Of a DNA stretch of 64,000 nucleotides, positions 36,566-45,563 are shown one piece after another. Origin of the DNA: Demequina pelophila (GTDB lineage: Bacteria; Actinomycetota; Actinomycetes; Actinomycetales; Demequinaceae); NCBI RefSeq assembly GCF_000971175.1, contig NZ_BBLY01000001.1, positions 979,709 through 1,043,708 of the forward strand. Direction: 5' to 3'. The position numbers were made by a program, and so were the translations under genes. The notes beneath the pieces are model-generated. The model saw only the letters and a program-made list of their open reading frames with translations. It had not been told where the DNA came from and searched no databases. Positions within the stretch are counted from its first letter, which is position 1. Each line of letters begins with the position of its first letter.

Positions 36566-38146
36566 ATGCGTCCACTCGATCCGCGGCTGGTCCGCAGGAT
36601 CGGCCCGGCCCGCCGCTACATCATCGTGACGGCGGGCCTCGGCTTTGCCACGGCCGTGCTGATCCTGCTGCAGGCCCTCCTGCTCGCGCGCCTGCTCGCG
36701 CCCGTCCTCGCCCCCGCGCCCCTCGACGGGGACGGCCTGGGCTGGTGGGGCCGCCTGGTGCCCGAGTCGACCCGCACCCTCGAGACGGGCCTGGCGTGGC
36801 TCGCCTGCGTGGTCGCCCTGCGCGTGCTGCTCGCCTGGCTCCAGGAGCGGCTCGCGCACCGCGCGGGCGTGGCCGTCATCTCGCAGCTGCGCGAGGCGGT
36901 GGTCGCGCACGTCGCCACCCTGGGCCCCCGGTGGGCGGCGAGCGGCCGCGGCACGGACGTCGCGACCCTCGTGACGCGCGGCCTCGACGACCTGCTCCCC
37001 TACTTCGTGCGGTACCTCCCCCAGCTCGCGCTGTCCGCGACCGTCACGCCCGTGATGATCGTCGTGGTGCTCGGGCTGGACTGGCTGTCCGCGGTCATCG
37101 TGGTTACGACGCTGCCGCTGGTGCCGGTCTTCATGGTGCTCGTGGGCCTGCTCACCCGTGAGCGCTCCGAGCGCCACCTCGCCGCGATGCAGCGCCTGGG
37201 CACCCGCACGCTCGACCTCATCGAGGGCCTGCCGACGCTGCGCGCGCTCGGTCGCGAGCGCGGCCCCGCCGCCCGCGTGCGGGCGCTCGGCGAGGCGCAG
37301 GCCAAGGCCACCATGGGCTCCCTGCGCATCGCGTTCCTGTCGGGCATGGTGCTCGAGCTGCTCACCACGCTCGCCGTCGCGATCGTCGCGGTGACCATGG
37401 GCTTTCGGCTCATCGGCGGCGGGATCGGCATCGAGACCGCCCTCGCGGTGCTGGTCCTCGCCCCCGAGGCGTACCTGCCGCTGCGCAACGTGGGCTTCCA
37501 CTTCCACGCGTCCGCGGACGGCCTCGCCGCCGCCGACTCGGCGTTCGGCCTGCTCGAGGATCCCTCCGCCGCGGCCGCGCGCCGGGGCCTGGGCGCCGCG
37601 CCGGAGCTGCGCGGCGCCACGCTCGAGGTCGAGGGCCTCGCGGTCGCCACGCCGGACGGCCGCCGCCTCGCTCCCGGATCCCTGTCCTTCCAGGCGGAGC
37701 CGGGCCGCATCACCGCGCTGCGGGGCCCCAACGGGGACGGCAAGTCCACCGCGCTGCTCGCGGTCGCCGGCCTGCTGGCCCCCGATGAGGGCCGGGTGGC
37801 CGTGGACGGCAGGACCGTCCTGAGCGCCGATGCGGCGGTCGAGGAGTCCTCCTGGCTCGCCCAGGTCGCGTGGGTGCCGCAGCGCCCCGACCTGGGTCCG
37901 GAGGGACGCACCCTGAGCCTGGGCCAGCGCCAGCGCCGCGCTCTCGAGCGCGCCTTCACCTCGGGCCGCCCGCTGGTGCTCCTCGACGAGCCCACCGCGC
38001 ACCTGGACCGCGCCTCCCGTGCGCAGATCCTTGCGCGCCTGCGCGCGCTCACCGCGGCCGGCGCCACCGTCGTGGTCGCGACCCACGAGGCGGAGGTCCT
38101 CGAGGAGGCCGATGCGGTGGTCGACGTGACGGCGGTCCTCGCGTGA
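36566..38146 (+). CDS. cydD: Thiol reductant ABC exporter subunit CydD, with shortened ATPase domain
   Basis: The 526-residue half-transporter has an N-terminal six-helix domain (LTRERSERHLAAMQRLGTRTLDLIEGLPTLRALGRE, outline) and a C-terminal ATPase with Walker A GPNGDGKST, Q-loop VPQRPDL, signature LSLGQRQRR and Walker B VLLDEPTAHLD. CydDC exports glutathione or cysteine and is needed to assemble cytochrome bd. Between the Q-loop and the signature only about 12 residues remain, against about 55-60 in CydC next door, so the helical subdomain that contacts the membrane part appears to be missing. The frame is intact. Confidence 0.92.
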   Translation: MRPLDPRLVRRIGPARRYIIVTAGLGFATAVLILLQALLLARLLAPVLAPAPLDGDGLGWWGRLVPESTRTLETGLAWLACVVALRVLLAWLQERLAHRAGVAVISQLREAVVAHVATLGPRWAASGRGTDVATLVTRGLDDLLPYFVRYLPQLALSATVTPVMIVVVLGLDWLSAVIVVTTLPLVPVFMVLVGLLTRERSERHLAAMQRLGTRTLDLIEGLPTLRALGRERGPAARVRALGEAQAKATMGSLRIAFLSGMVLELLTTLAVAIVAVTMGFRLIGGGIGIETALAVLVLAPEAYLPLRNVGFHFHASADGLAAADSAFGLLEDPSAAAARRGLGAAPELRGATLEVEGLAVATPDGRRLAPGSLSFQAEPGRITALRGPNGDGKSTALLAVAGLLAPDEGRVAVDGRTVLSADAAVEESSWLAQVAWVPQRPDLGPEGRTLSLGQRQRRALERAFTSGRPLVLLDEPTAHLDRASRAQILARLRALTAAGATVVVATHEAEVLEEADAVVDVTAVLA

Positions 38147-39837
38147 GCGCGGCGACCCGGGCGGGCCGCCCGGCCCCCGGCGCGGGCGCGGCCCCGGCGA
38201 CCCGTGCATCGTCCCCCGAGCCCGACCGCCGCGTCCTGGCGCGGGCGCTGCGCGACACCGGCGTGCGGCCCTGGCCCGTCATCCGCGCCGTGCTCGCCGG
38301 CACCATGGCGCTCGGCTCCGCCGTGGGCCTCGCGGCGACCGCGGCGTGGCTCATCGCCCGCGCCGCGCAGATGCCCTCCCCCGCGGACATCGCGCTCGCG
38401 GCGACGGTGGTGAGGTTCTTCGGCATCAGCCGCGGGCTGTTCCGCTACCTCGAGCGCCTCGCGAGCCACGACACGGCGCTGCGCGGCGTGGTCGAGCTGC
38501 GCGAGCGCGCCTACGACCGGCTCGCGGCCTCCGGCGCCCGCACGGTGCTGGGGCTGCGCCGCGGCGACCTGGTCGCGCGCATGGGCGCCGACCTCGACGC
38601 CGTGGGCGACGCGGTGGTGCGCGCGCTCATCCCCGTGGGCGTGGCCGTCACCGTGTCGACCATCGCGGTCGCGATCGTGGGCGTCATCACGCCCGTCGCG
38701 GGCGTCGCCCTGGCCGCGTGCCTGCTGCTCGCGGCGGTCGTGCCGGCGGTGCTCACCCACCGCTCCGCGCGGATCGCCGCGGTCGCGGGCACCCGCGCCC
38801 GTGCCGAGGTGACCGCGACTGCCCTGTCTGCGATGGACGGCGCCGCGGAGCATCGCGTGTGGGGCGAGACGCGGGCCGCGGCTTCCGCGCTCGAGGACGC
38901 CGACCGCGACGCCGAGCACGCCCAGGAGCTGGCCGCCCGGCCGGCCGCGCTCGCCGCTGGGTCCCAGGCGCTGTTCTCCGGCCTCGCCCTCATCGCGCTC
39001 GTGGCCATCGCCATCCTCGCGGTCCAGTCCGGGGAGCTCGGCGGCCCGCTCGCGGCCGTTGTCGCGCTCCTGCCGCTGGCGGCGTTCGAGGCCGTCGACG
39101 CCGTGCCAGCGGCGGCGATGCAGTACCACCGCTCGGCGGCCGCCGCCCGGCGACTGTCCGCGTTCGACGGCGCCGGGGCGGGCTCCGACGCCGACCGTCA
39201 CCGTGCATCGTCCACCCTCGACCTGGACGGGCTGCGGGCCGCCTGGCCCGGCATGGAGCCCACCCGGCCCGTCACCGCGACCGTGCGGCCGGGCGAGGTG
39301 CTCGCGGTCATCGGGCGCTCGGGCGTGGGCAAGACGACCCTGCTCACCACGCTGGCGGGGGCCCTCGAGCCCGCGTCCGGGAGCGTGCGGCTCGACGGGG
39401 AGCCCGCGGGCGAGGCGGACACCGGCGTGGTGGCCGCGATGACCGCGGAGGACGCGCACGTGTTCGGCACCACGGTGCTGGAGAACCTGCGGGTCGCGCG
39501 CGGCGACGTGTCCGAGGCGCAGGCGTGGGACGCGCTCGACCTCGTGGGGCTCGCGCCGTGGGTGCGGGGGCTGCCCGACGGGCTGGAGACCGAGGTGGGG
39601 CCGGGCGGCCACAGCGTGTCCGGCGGCGAGCGGCGGCGCCTGCTGCTCGCGCGCGCGGCCCTGTCCCCCGCGCCCGTCCAGCTGATCGACGAGCCGGCCG
39701 AGCACCTGGACGACGACGGCGCGACCGCGCTGCGCGCGATGGTCGCCCGCTGGCGCGGCCAAGGCCGTACCGTGGTGCTCGTCACCCACGACCACTCCCT
39801 GCTGGACGTGGCCGACCAGGTGGTGGACCTTGACTGA
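38143..39837 (+). CDS. cydC: Thiol reductant ABC exporter subunit CydC
   Basis: The 564-residue partner of CydD has the membrane domain (FFGISRGLFRYLERLASHDTALR, outline) and a full ATPase: Walker A GRSGVGKTTLL, FGTTVLENLRVARG, signature VSGGERRRLLLARA, Walker B VQLIDEPAEHLD and the switch His in VTHDHSLL. A GTG start overlaps the cydD stop. The linker between the two domains holds a copy of the dispersed 9-mer. Together with CydD it would export thiols across the membrane. Confidence 0.94.
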   Translation: MSAATRAGRPAPGAGAAPATRASSPEPDRRVLARALRDTGVRPWPVIRAVLAGTMALGSAVGLAATAAWLIARAAQMPSPADIALAATVVRFFGISRGLFRYLERLASHDTALRGVVELRERAYDRLAASGARTVLGLRRGDLVARMGADLDAVGDAVVRALIPVGVAVTVSTIAVAIVGVITPVAGVALAACLLLAAVVPAVLTHRSARIAAVAGTRARAEVTATALSAMDGAAEHRVWGETRAAASALEDADRDAEHAQELAARPAALAAGSQALFSGLALIALVAIAILAVQSGELGGPLAAVVALLPLAAFEAVDAVPAAAMQYHRSAAAARRLSAFDGAGAGSDADRHRASSTLDLDGLRAAWPGMEPTRPVTATVRPGEVLAVIGRSGVGKTTLLTTLAGALEPASGSVRLDGEPAGEADTGVVAAMTAEDAHVFGTTVLENLRVARGDVSEAQAWDALDLVGLAPWVRGLPDGLETEVGPGGHSVSGGERRRLLLARAALSPAPVQLIDEPAEHLDDDGATALRAMVARWRGQGRTVVLVTHDHSLLDVADQVVDLD

Positions 39838-39872
39838 CCGCGCCGCGGCCGTTGACGGGGCCACTGCCGCCT

Positions 39873-39926
39873 ACCCGACTGTTCCCCACCCGACCGTTGC
39901 CGACCCGACTGTTCCCCACCCGACCG
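39873..39926 (+). repeat. 24-bp direct repeat, 30-bp period, before the histidine kinase gene
   Basis: ACCCGACTGTTCCCCACCCG followed by ACCG occurs at 39873-39896 and 39903-39926. If the kinase started at the TTG at 39830 the repeat would encode PTVPHPT units; more likely it is leader DNA. Confidence 0.75.
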
Positions 39927-39940
39927 AGGAGGACGTGCCC

Positions 39941-41533
39941 GTGTCCGACGCGCTGACCGATGCGATCGTGGCCCTCAACGCGCAGCTGGACCTGCCGCAC
40001 GTGCTGGACCGGTTCCTCGCGGCGGCCACGGACCACACGGGCGCGAAGTACGCCGCGATCAACGTGCTCGACGCCGAGGGCGTGAGCGTCGACTTCCACT
40101 ACCGGGGCATGTCCGCGGAGGTGTGGCAGCGGCTGGGGCGTGCCCCCAACTCGGTGGGCGTGCTGCACCAGATCCCCGCCGAGGGCGTGCTGGTGCTCGA
40201 GGACCTCACCCAGCACCCCGCGTTCGGCGGGCTGCCGCCCGGTCACCCGCCCATGGGGTCCTTCATGGGCGCCTCGCTCAAGGTGCGCGGCTCCGTCTTC
40301 GGCTACCTGTACCTCGCGAGCAAGGACGGCGGCTTCACCGCCCGCGACCAGGAGGTGGTGGGCGCGCTGGCGGCCGCCGCATCGGTCGCGATCGACAACG
40401 CCCAGCTGTACGCGAAGGCGCTCGAGCGCGAGCGCTGGCTCGCGGCCTCCCAGGACATCACCACCGCGCTGCTGGCGGACCCGAGCAGCGAGGAGGCGTT
40501 CGACGAGATCGTCACGGCCGCCAAGGACCTCGCGGGCGCGAGCCACGCGGCGCTCGTGCTGCCCGGCGTCGACGGCGCGTGGACCATGGAGATCACCACG
40601 GGCGAGCGCGCGCACGAGCTGCTCGGGCTCGACCTGCCGCAGGAGGGCCAGGCGGTGAAGGCCATTCACTCCGGGATGGGCATCATCTCCGCGGAGCCGC
40701 CGGGCACCTACGTGCTCGAGGTGGTGTCGACCTTCGGCCCCTCGCTGTACGCGCCGCTGCGCGCCGAGCACCGCACCGTGGGCCTGCTCATGCTGTGGCG
40801 CGACCGCGGCATGGCGGCCTTCGCCCCCGAGGACCTCGCGATCGCCCAGCGCTTCGCCAACCAGGCCGCGATGGCGCTGTCCGTCGCGGAGCTGTCGCAC
40901 GTGCGCAACATGACGCAGATGCTCGAGGAGCGCCAGCGCCTCGCCGACGACCTGCACGACTTCGTGTCGCAGGAGCTGTTCGCCACCGCGATGCAGATCG
41001 AGGCTGTCGCGGACGAGGTCTCCCCCTCCCAGCGCGAGCGCCTGGTGCGCACGCTGGGACACATCAAGCGCGCGCAGCACGAGGTCCGCGGCGTGATGGG
41101 CACGCTCGCCGGCCAGCGCACCTCCGAGCCCATCTCCGAGCGGATCCGGCGCGAGCTGGTGATGGCGCAGGACTCGCTGGGCTTCACCCCAGTGGTGCAG
41201 GTCGACTGGGCCGAGGTGTCGCACGCAATCGCGGGCGACCCCACGCTGTCCGACGACGTGGTCGCCGTGCTGCGCGAGATGCTCTCCAACGTGGCCCGGC
41301 ACTCGGGTGCGACGGCCGTGACCATCTCGCTCGACGCGCCCAAGGGCCGTCTCGTGGTGCAGGTGACCGACGACGGGATCGGCCCCGGCGGGGCGACCAA
41401 CCGTCACTCGGGGACGTCGAACCTCGCGAACCGCGCGCTGCGCCGCAACGGCACCTTCACGCTCGCGCCGGTGCGCCCCAAGGCCGAGCGGCCGGGCACC
41501 GTGGCCGAGTGGAACGTGGAGGCGGCTGGCTGA
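39941..41533 (+). CDS. GAF-domain sensor histidine kinase (DevS/NarL-type)
   Basis: The 530-residue soluble kinase has two GAF domains (about residues 25-160 and 185-320), a HisKA_3 dimerisation helix with phospho-His339 in RLADDLHDFVSQEL, and a HATPase domain with LREMLSNVARHSGATAV and DDGIGPGG. The architecture matches the DevS/DosT sensors that bind haem and monitor oxygen, NO or redox state. It follows the cyd operon by about 100 bp, which fits control of respiration. The GTG at 39941 follows GAGGAGGA by 7 nt and is preferred over a TTG at 39830. Confidence 0.9.
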   Translation: MSDALTDAIVALNAQLDLPHVLDRFLAAATDHTGAKYAAINVLDAEGVSVDFHYRGMSAEVWQRLGRAPNSVGVLHQIPAEGVLVLEDLTQHPAFGGLPPGHPPMGSFMGASLKVRGSVFGYLYLASKDGGFTARDQEVVGALAAAASVAIDNAQLYAKALERERWLAASQDITTALLADPSSEEAFDEIVTAAKDLAGASHAALVLPGVDGAWTMEITTGERAHELLGLDLPQEGQAVKAIHSGMGIISAEPPGTYVLEVVSTFGPSLYAPLRAEHRTVGLLMLWRDRGMAAFAPEDLAIAQRFANQAAMALSVAELSHVRNMTQMLEERQRLADDLHDFVSQELFATAMQIEAVADEVSPSQRERLVRTLGHIKRAQHEVRGVMGTLAGQRTSEPISERIRRELVMAQDSLGFTPVVQVDWAEVSHAIAGDPTLSDDVVAVLREMLSNVARHSGATAVTISLDAPKGRLVVQVTDDGIGPGGATNRHSGTSNLANRALRRNGTFTLAPVRPKAERPGTVAEWNVEAAG

Positions 41534-41582
41534 GGCCCGGCCCGCCACCGCGGGGCTGCGCGCGCCGCTCGCGCTGCTCCCG

Positions 41583-41702
41583 CGTCACTGCTCCACACAC
41601 GCCACCGCGAAACCGCCGCGGATTCGCTGATATCCGCGCGACACGCCGTCGACACGCCGAGCGGTGTGTGGAGCAGTGTCGAAAACGTGTGGAGGGGTGA
41701 CG
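41583..41702. repeat. 120-nt intergenic hairpin repeat, copy 2
   Basis: Begins CGTCACTGCTCCACACACG and ends with a CGTGTGGAGGGGTGACG segment; shares CTGATATC and two GACACGCCG units with the copy at 27343, at the same total length. It separates the convergent kinase and regulator genes and could terminate both. Confidence 0.85.
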
Positions 41703-41720
41703 CGGTCCGGGACGGAGAGG

Positions 41721-42338
41721 TCAGCCGCGGAAGGAGTGCGCGCGCTTGGCCGTCGCCCAGGCGACCACCTGGGTGCGGCGCTGCAGGCCCATCTTCGCGA
41801 GCACCGAGGTGACGTGGTTCTTCACGGTCTTCTCGGCGATGCCCAGCTTCTCGGCGATCTCGCGGTTCGCCAGGCCGGCGCCCACGAGGTCGAGCACGCG
41901 ACGCTCCATGGGGGTGAGGCGGGCGACCACGTCGTCCTCGTGGACGGTGATGTGCTGGCCGTGCTCACGACCGGTGGCCGCGTCGCGGACCGCCTGGAGC
42001 ACCTCGGGCGAGCCGGCGGTCTTCGCGAGGAACACGTCGGCGCCGGCCGCGCGGGCGGCGGCGCGCGCCTCGTCGTCGTCGTAGCTGGTGAGCACCACGA
42101 TGCGGGTGTCGGGCAGCTTGTGGCGGACGTGGCTGATGACGTCCAGGCCGGTGCCGTCGGGCAGGCGCAGGTCGGAGAGGATCACCTGAGGACGCACGGC
42201 CTCGGCGCGGCGCACCGCCTGCGCGACCGTGGAGGCCTCGGCGACGACGGCGATGCCGTCCGCACGCTCGAGAATGTCGCAGATCCCTCGCCGGACGACC
42301 TCGTGATCGTCAAGAACCAGCACTGTGATGTCAGACAT
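41721..42338 (-). CDS. NarL/DevR-type response regulator
   Basis: The 205-residue regulator has a receiver domain (VLVLDDHEVVRRG, phospho-acceptor Asp56 in LSDLRLPDG, TSYDDDE, Lys in FLAKTAG) and a LuxR-type helix-turn-helix (LTPMERRVLDLVGAGLANREIAEKLGIAEKTVKNHV, outline) ending in QRRTQVV, close to DevR/DosR. It converges with the GAF kinase gene across the repeat and is its likely partner. The ATG has a TAGCAT hexamer 7 nt upstream and no RBS. Confidence 0.92.
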   Translation of the reverse strand: MSDITVLVLDDHEVVRRGICDILERADGIAVVAEASTVAQAVRRAEAVRPQVILSDLRLPDGTGLDVISHVRHKLPDTRIVVLTSYDDDEARAAARAAGADVFLAKTAGSPEVLQAVRDAATGREHGQHITVHEDDVVARLTPMERRVLDLVGAGLANREIAEKLGIAEKTVKNHVTSVLAKMGLQRRTQVVAWATAKRAHSFRG

Positions 42339-42345
42339 ACCCGGA

Positions 42346-42351
42346 ATGCTA
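42346..42351 (-). promoter_or_regulatory. Putative leaderless -10 hexamer (response regulator)
   Basis: TAGCAT lies 7 nt before the ATG on the minus strand. It sits 7 bp from the mutM stop. Confidence 0.4.
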
Positions 42352-42357
42352 CCGCGT

Positions 42358-43356
42358 CTAGGACCTTTGCCCCTCACGACGCGCAGCCCATCTCCGCTGG
42401 CATCGCGCGCACCAGTGCGTCGACCGCCCGCCGATGGTCTCGCGCCGCAGCGCCGAGCCGCACCGCGAGCACGGCTCCCCCGCCCTCCCGTACGCCTCGA
42501 GCGAGCGCGAGAAGTACCCGGATTCCCCGTTCACATTGACGTACAGGGCGTCGAAACTGGTGCCTCCCTGGGCGAGCGCGCGTCCCATCACCTCACGCAC
42601 GGCCTCGAGCAGCGTGCGCGCGGACGATGCGGTGACGGCCCTGGCGGGACGCTCCGGGTGGACGCGGGCGAGCCAGAGCGCCTCGTCGGCGTAGATGTTG
42701 CCGATCCCGCTCACGACCGTCTGATCGAGCAGGACCTGCTTGATGCCCCGGGTCCCGCGCCGGAGGGCGCGCGAGGCGGCGACCAGGTCGAGCGCCGGGT
42801 CGAGCGCGTCGCGCCCGATGTGGGCCACGGAGGCGGGCAGCACGGGCATCGACGTCCCGAGCCCGCCCGGGCCGCCGTCGGGGGTCGCGACGAGCGGCTC
42901 GGCGTGCAGGTAGCCGAACGTGCGCTGGTCGAGGAAGTCGAGGGTGAGGTCGGGCTCGGCGAGCGTGAGGCGGGCCCGACAGTGCCGGTGCGGCTCCGGA
43001 GCCTCGCGGCCCACGGCGTCGTGGACTCGGAACTGGCCCGACATGCCCAGGTGGGCCGACAAGGCGAGGACGGGCGGCGCGGAGGCGCGCGGCGCATCGT
43101 CCACGGACCCTGCATCGTCCACGGCCCCTGCCCCTGCCCCTGCATCGTCCTCGGACAACTCCGCCCAGAGGAACTTGCCCCGGCGGACCAGCCGCGCGAG
43201 GCGCGCGCCCTCGACCAGGGCGGCGAACTCGGCGGCGCCCCCGGGCAGGAGCCGCACGCACGAGTCGCGGCGGATCTCGACGCGGGAGATGCGGGCGCCG
43301 GTCACGAGCGCGGCGAGGCCCTGCCGGACGGTCTCGACCTCGGGCAGCTCAGGCAC
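42358..43356 (-). CDS. mutM: Formamidopyrimidine-DNA glycosylase
   Basis: The 332-residue base-excision enzyme removes 8-oxoguanine. It has the essential N-terminus MPELPEVETVRQGL (catalytic Pro2 and Glu3), HLGMSGQFRV, QVLLDQTVVSGIGNIYADEAL (outline) and a C-terminal zinc finger CSRCGSALRRETIGGRSTHWCARC (outline). Members are usually 270-290 residues; about 30 extra Asp/Ala/Ser residues sit after FLWAELSED and carry three copies of the dispersed 9-mer. The GTG start is followed directly by the invariant PELPEVE. It ends the DUF177-rpmF-rnc-mutM run. Confidence 0.95.
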   Translation of the reverse strand: MPELPEVETVRQGLAALVTGARISRVEIRRDSCVRLLPGGAAEFAALVEGARLARLVRRGKFLWAELSEDDAGAGAGAVDDAGSVDDAPRASAPPVLALSAHLGMSGQFRVHDAVGREAPEPHRHCRARLTLAEPDLTLDFLDQRTFGYLHAEPLVATPDGGPGGLGTSMPVLPASVAHIGRDALDPALDLVAASRALRRGTRGIKQVLLDQTVVSGIGNIYADEALWLARVHPERPARAVTASSARTLLEAVREVMGRALAQGGTSFDALYVNVNGESGYFSRSLEAYGRAGEPCSRCGSALRRETIGGRSTHWCARCQRRWAARREGQRS

Positions 43357-43451
43357 GGGTCAACTCAAGCACAGCCCGACTCCAGCACGGCCCAACTCCA
43401 GGACAGTGCGGATCGACCTCCGCGCACCGCGGGCACGCGCGGGCCCGCGGA

Positions 43452-44153
43452 TCAGGTGGCGGAGACGTCGGTGAGCGAGGCGTACGCCTGCGCGGCGGCC
43501 TCCTGCTCGGCGTGCTTCTTGGCCGTGCCGGTGCCGGTGCCGCGCGGCTCGCCCTTGAGCAGGACGGTGGCGGTGAAGAGGCGGGCGTGGTCGGGGCCCT
43601 CGCCCACGACGTCGTAGACGGGCGCGCCCAGGCCGCGCTCGGCGCAGGCCTCCTGGAGCGACGTCTTCCAGTCGAGCGCGACGCCGGAGGTGGCGGCGGC
43701 CGCGATCAGGTCGCCCACGTGCCGCATCACCGCGGTGCGGGCGACCTCGAGGCCGTGCGTGAGATAGATGGCGCCCAGGATCGCCTCGAAGGCGTCGCAC
43801 AGGATCGAGTCCTTGTCGTGGCCGCCGGTGGTCCGCTCGCCCTTGCCCAGCAGGACGCAGGGTCCCAGCTCGAGCGCGCGGGCGGCCTTGGCGAGGGAGC
43901 GCTGCGAGACGATCGCGGCGCGCATCTTCGCGAGCTCGCCCTCGGGCAGGTCGGGGTGGGTGCGGTATAGGTGCTCGGTCACCACGACGCCCAGCACCGA
44001 GTCGCCCAGGAACTCCAGGCGCTCGTTGGTGGGCAGGCCGCCGGCCTCGTAGGCGAACGACCGGTGAGTGAGCGCGAGCACGAGCAGATCGGGATCGATG
44101 TCGACCCCCACCCGGGCGATCAACGCGTCAGCGGCGTCGTGTCCGGGTGTCAT
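43452..44153 (-). CDS. rnc: Ribonuclease III
   Basis: The 233-residue double-strand RNA nuclease processes rRNA precursors. It has the signature NERLEFLGDSVLGVVVTEHLY (outline) with catalytic Glu and Asp, DAFEAILGAIYL (second acidic cluster) and a C-terminal dsRNA-binding domain (DWKTSLQEACAERGLGAP, GTGTAKKHAEQEAAAQAY). It lies 29 bp after rpmF and 95 bp before mutM. Confidence 0.96.
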   Translation of the reverse strand: MTPGHDAADALIARVGVDIDPDLLVLALTHRSFAYEAGGLPTNERLEFLGDSVLGVVVTEHLYRTHPDLPEGELAKMRAAIVSQRSLAKAARALELGPCVLLGKGERTTGGHDKDSILCDAFEAILGAIYLTHGLEVARTAVMRHVGDLIAAAATSGVALDWKTSLQEACAERGLGAPVYDVVGEGPDHARLFTATVLLKGEPRGTGTGTAKKHAEQEAAAQAYASLTDVSAT

Positions 44154-44182
44154 CTGCTCGTGCTCGCGGAAGGCTCGGTAAC

Positions 44183-44377
44183 TCAGCCCTCGTGCTCGGT
44201 GCGCAGCGCCTCGACGTACTGGCGGCCGTTGTAGGCGCCGCACGACGGGCACGCGGTGTGCTGCAGCTTGAGGGCCTTGCACTGGGGGCACGTAGCGGTG
44301 TTGGCAGCGGTGGTCTTCCACTGCGAACGACGCGCACGGGTGTTGCTGCGCGACATCTTGCGCTTCGGAACAGCCAC
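44183..44377 (-). CDS. rpmF: 50S ribosomal protein L32
   Basis: The 64-residue L32 starts [20 protein letters not shown] after a GTG and has the zinc ribbon [17 protein letters not shown]. It follows DUF177 by 2 bp, the usual pairing. Confidence 0.97.
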   Translation of the reverse strand: MAVPKRKMSRSNTRARRSQWKTTAANTATCPQCKALKLQHTACPSCGAYNGRQYVEALRTEHEG

Positions 44378-44379
44378 AG

Positions 44380-44931
44380 CTAACTCTCTTTCTCGTCGAA
44401 CAGTCTCTGGAGGGTCGACCACCGGGGGTCGAGGTCCTCGTGGGCGTGCTCCGGATCGTCCGCGAGCCGCGCGCCACACTGGTCGCACAGCCCCGGGCAG
44501 TCCGGGGTGCACAGCGGCGTGAACGGGAGGCTCGTCACCACCGCGTCCGTCACCACCGTTTCGAGTTCCAGGACATCGCCCTCGAGCTCGAACAGGTCCT
44601 CCGCGTCCCCTTCATCCTCGTCGCGCTCGGCGTCGGGATAGGCGAACAGCCCCTGCACGGGCGCGGCCACATCGTGGCGCACCGTGTCGAGACAGCGTCC
44701 GCACTCCCCCGTCGCTTGCGCGATGACGGTTCCGGAGACCCAGATGCCCTCCTGCACCGACTCGAGGCTCAGGTCGAGCCGCACGTCGGAACCGGCGGGC
44801 ACCCCGATGAGATCCGTGCCGAGGTCCGTGGGGGCCGGGAACGTCGTGTCCACCATCCGCTGGGCGCCGGGGCGTCCCATCAGATCGCGCACTACGAGGT
44901 CGAACGGTGAGGTCGCAGGGTGGTGTGCCAC
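44380..44931 (-). CDS. DUF177 (YceD) family protein
   Basis: The 183-residue YceD/DUF177 protein lies directly before rpmF, as in most bacteria, and is linked to 23S rRNA accumulation. It has the family pattern [18 protein letters not shown] with the first CxxC and a second cysteine cluster [16 protein letters not shown] near the C-terminus. The middle is acidic. The GTG follows GGGAGG. A promoter sits about 70 bp upstream. Confidence 0.93.
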   Translation of the reverse strand: MAHHPATSPFDLVVRDLMGRPGAQRMVDTTFPAPTDLGTDLIGVPAGSDVRLDLSLESVQEGIWVSGTVIAQATGECGRCLDTVRHDVAAPVQGLFAYPDAERDEDEGDAEDLFELEGDVLELETVVTDAVVTSLPFTPLCTPDCPGLCDQCGARLADDPEHAHEDLDPRWSTLQRLFDEKES

Positions 44932-44999
44932 GTGCGCCTCCCGAGTCGTTCCGGCCCTTGAGGACCACGGCCCGCGCCTCACGGCAGGGCCAGCGCAAT

Positions 45000-45028
45000 A
45001 CTGTACGCGATGGAGGGCTCCCACTCAA
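45000..45028 (-). promoter_or_regulatory. Promoter of the DUF177-rpmF-rnc-mutM run
   Basis: TTGAGT (45028-45023) and TACAGT (45005-45000) are 17 bp apart on the minus strand, a good SigA-type promoter. A copy of the dispersed 9-mer lies just upstream. Confidence 0.6.
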
Positions 45029-45056
45029 GTCGGGCGCCCCTGGACGATGCGCGGGT

Positions 45057-45551
45057 TCAGACCCGCTCGCGCTCCTCCGCCGCGACGGCGGCGGAGACGG
45101 CGTCCACGACGCCGTCCGGGACGTACCGGGAGATGCTGCCGCCGTGGCGCGCGATGTCCCGCACGAACGACGAGGCGACGTGGCTGAGCGCGTTGTCACC
45201 CGTGATGAACACCGTCTCGATGCCCGTCATGGAGCGGTTCATGAGCGCCATGGGGCGCTCGTAGTCGTAGTCCGTGCCGCCGCGCAGGCCCTTGACGATC
45301 ACGCCGGCGCCCACCTCGCGGCAGAAGTCCACGAGCAGCCCGTCCACCGGCATGACGTCCACGCCCTCGAGCGGGGACACGGCCCGCCGGGCGAGCTCCA
45401 CCCGGGCGCCCACGTCGAGCATGGGGGTCTTGGCGGTGTTGTGGGCGACGGCGACGATCACCCGGGAGAACATGGCTCGCGCGCGGGTCGCGATGTCCAC
45501 GTGTCCCCAGGTGACGGGGTCGAACGAGCCGGGAAAGACGGCGGTGGTCAT
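45057..45551 (-). CDS. coaD: Phosphopantetheine adenylyltransferase
   Basis: The 164-residue enzyme makes dephospho-CoA from phosphopantetheine and ATP. It shows GSFDPVTWGHVDIA at the N-terminus, VKGLRGGTDYDYE and the ISSSxxR-like HVASSFVRDIARHGG. Length is normal. It follows rsmD by 9 bp, but a TAGGTT hexamer at its start suggests it also has its own leaderless promoter. Confidence 0.96.
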   Translation of the reverse strand: MTTAVFPGSFDPVTWGHVDIATRARAMFSRVIVAVAHNTAKTPMLDVGARVELARRAVSPLEGVDVMPVDGLLVDFCREVGAGVIVKGLRGGTDYDYERPMALMNRSMTGIETVFITGDNALSHVASSFVRDIARHGGSISRYVPDGVVDAVSAAVAAEERERV

Positions 45552-45557
45552 GGCACG

Positions 45558-45563
45558 AACCTA
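45558..45563 (-). promoter_or_regulatory. Putative leaderless -10 hexamer (coaD)
   Basis: TAGGTT lies 6 nt before the coaD ATG and overlaps the stop codon of rsmD. Confidence 0.4.

Noticed and set aside
34041-39837. Rex operator (TTGTGA-N6-TCACAA) for the cyd operon
   Set aside because: No such dyad was found in the 420 bp upstream of cydA.
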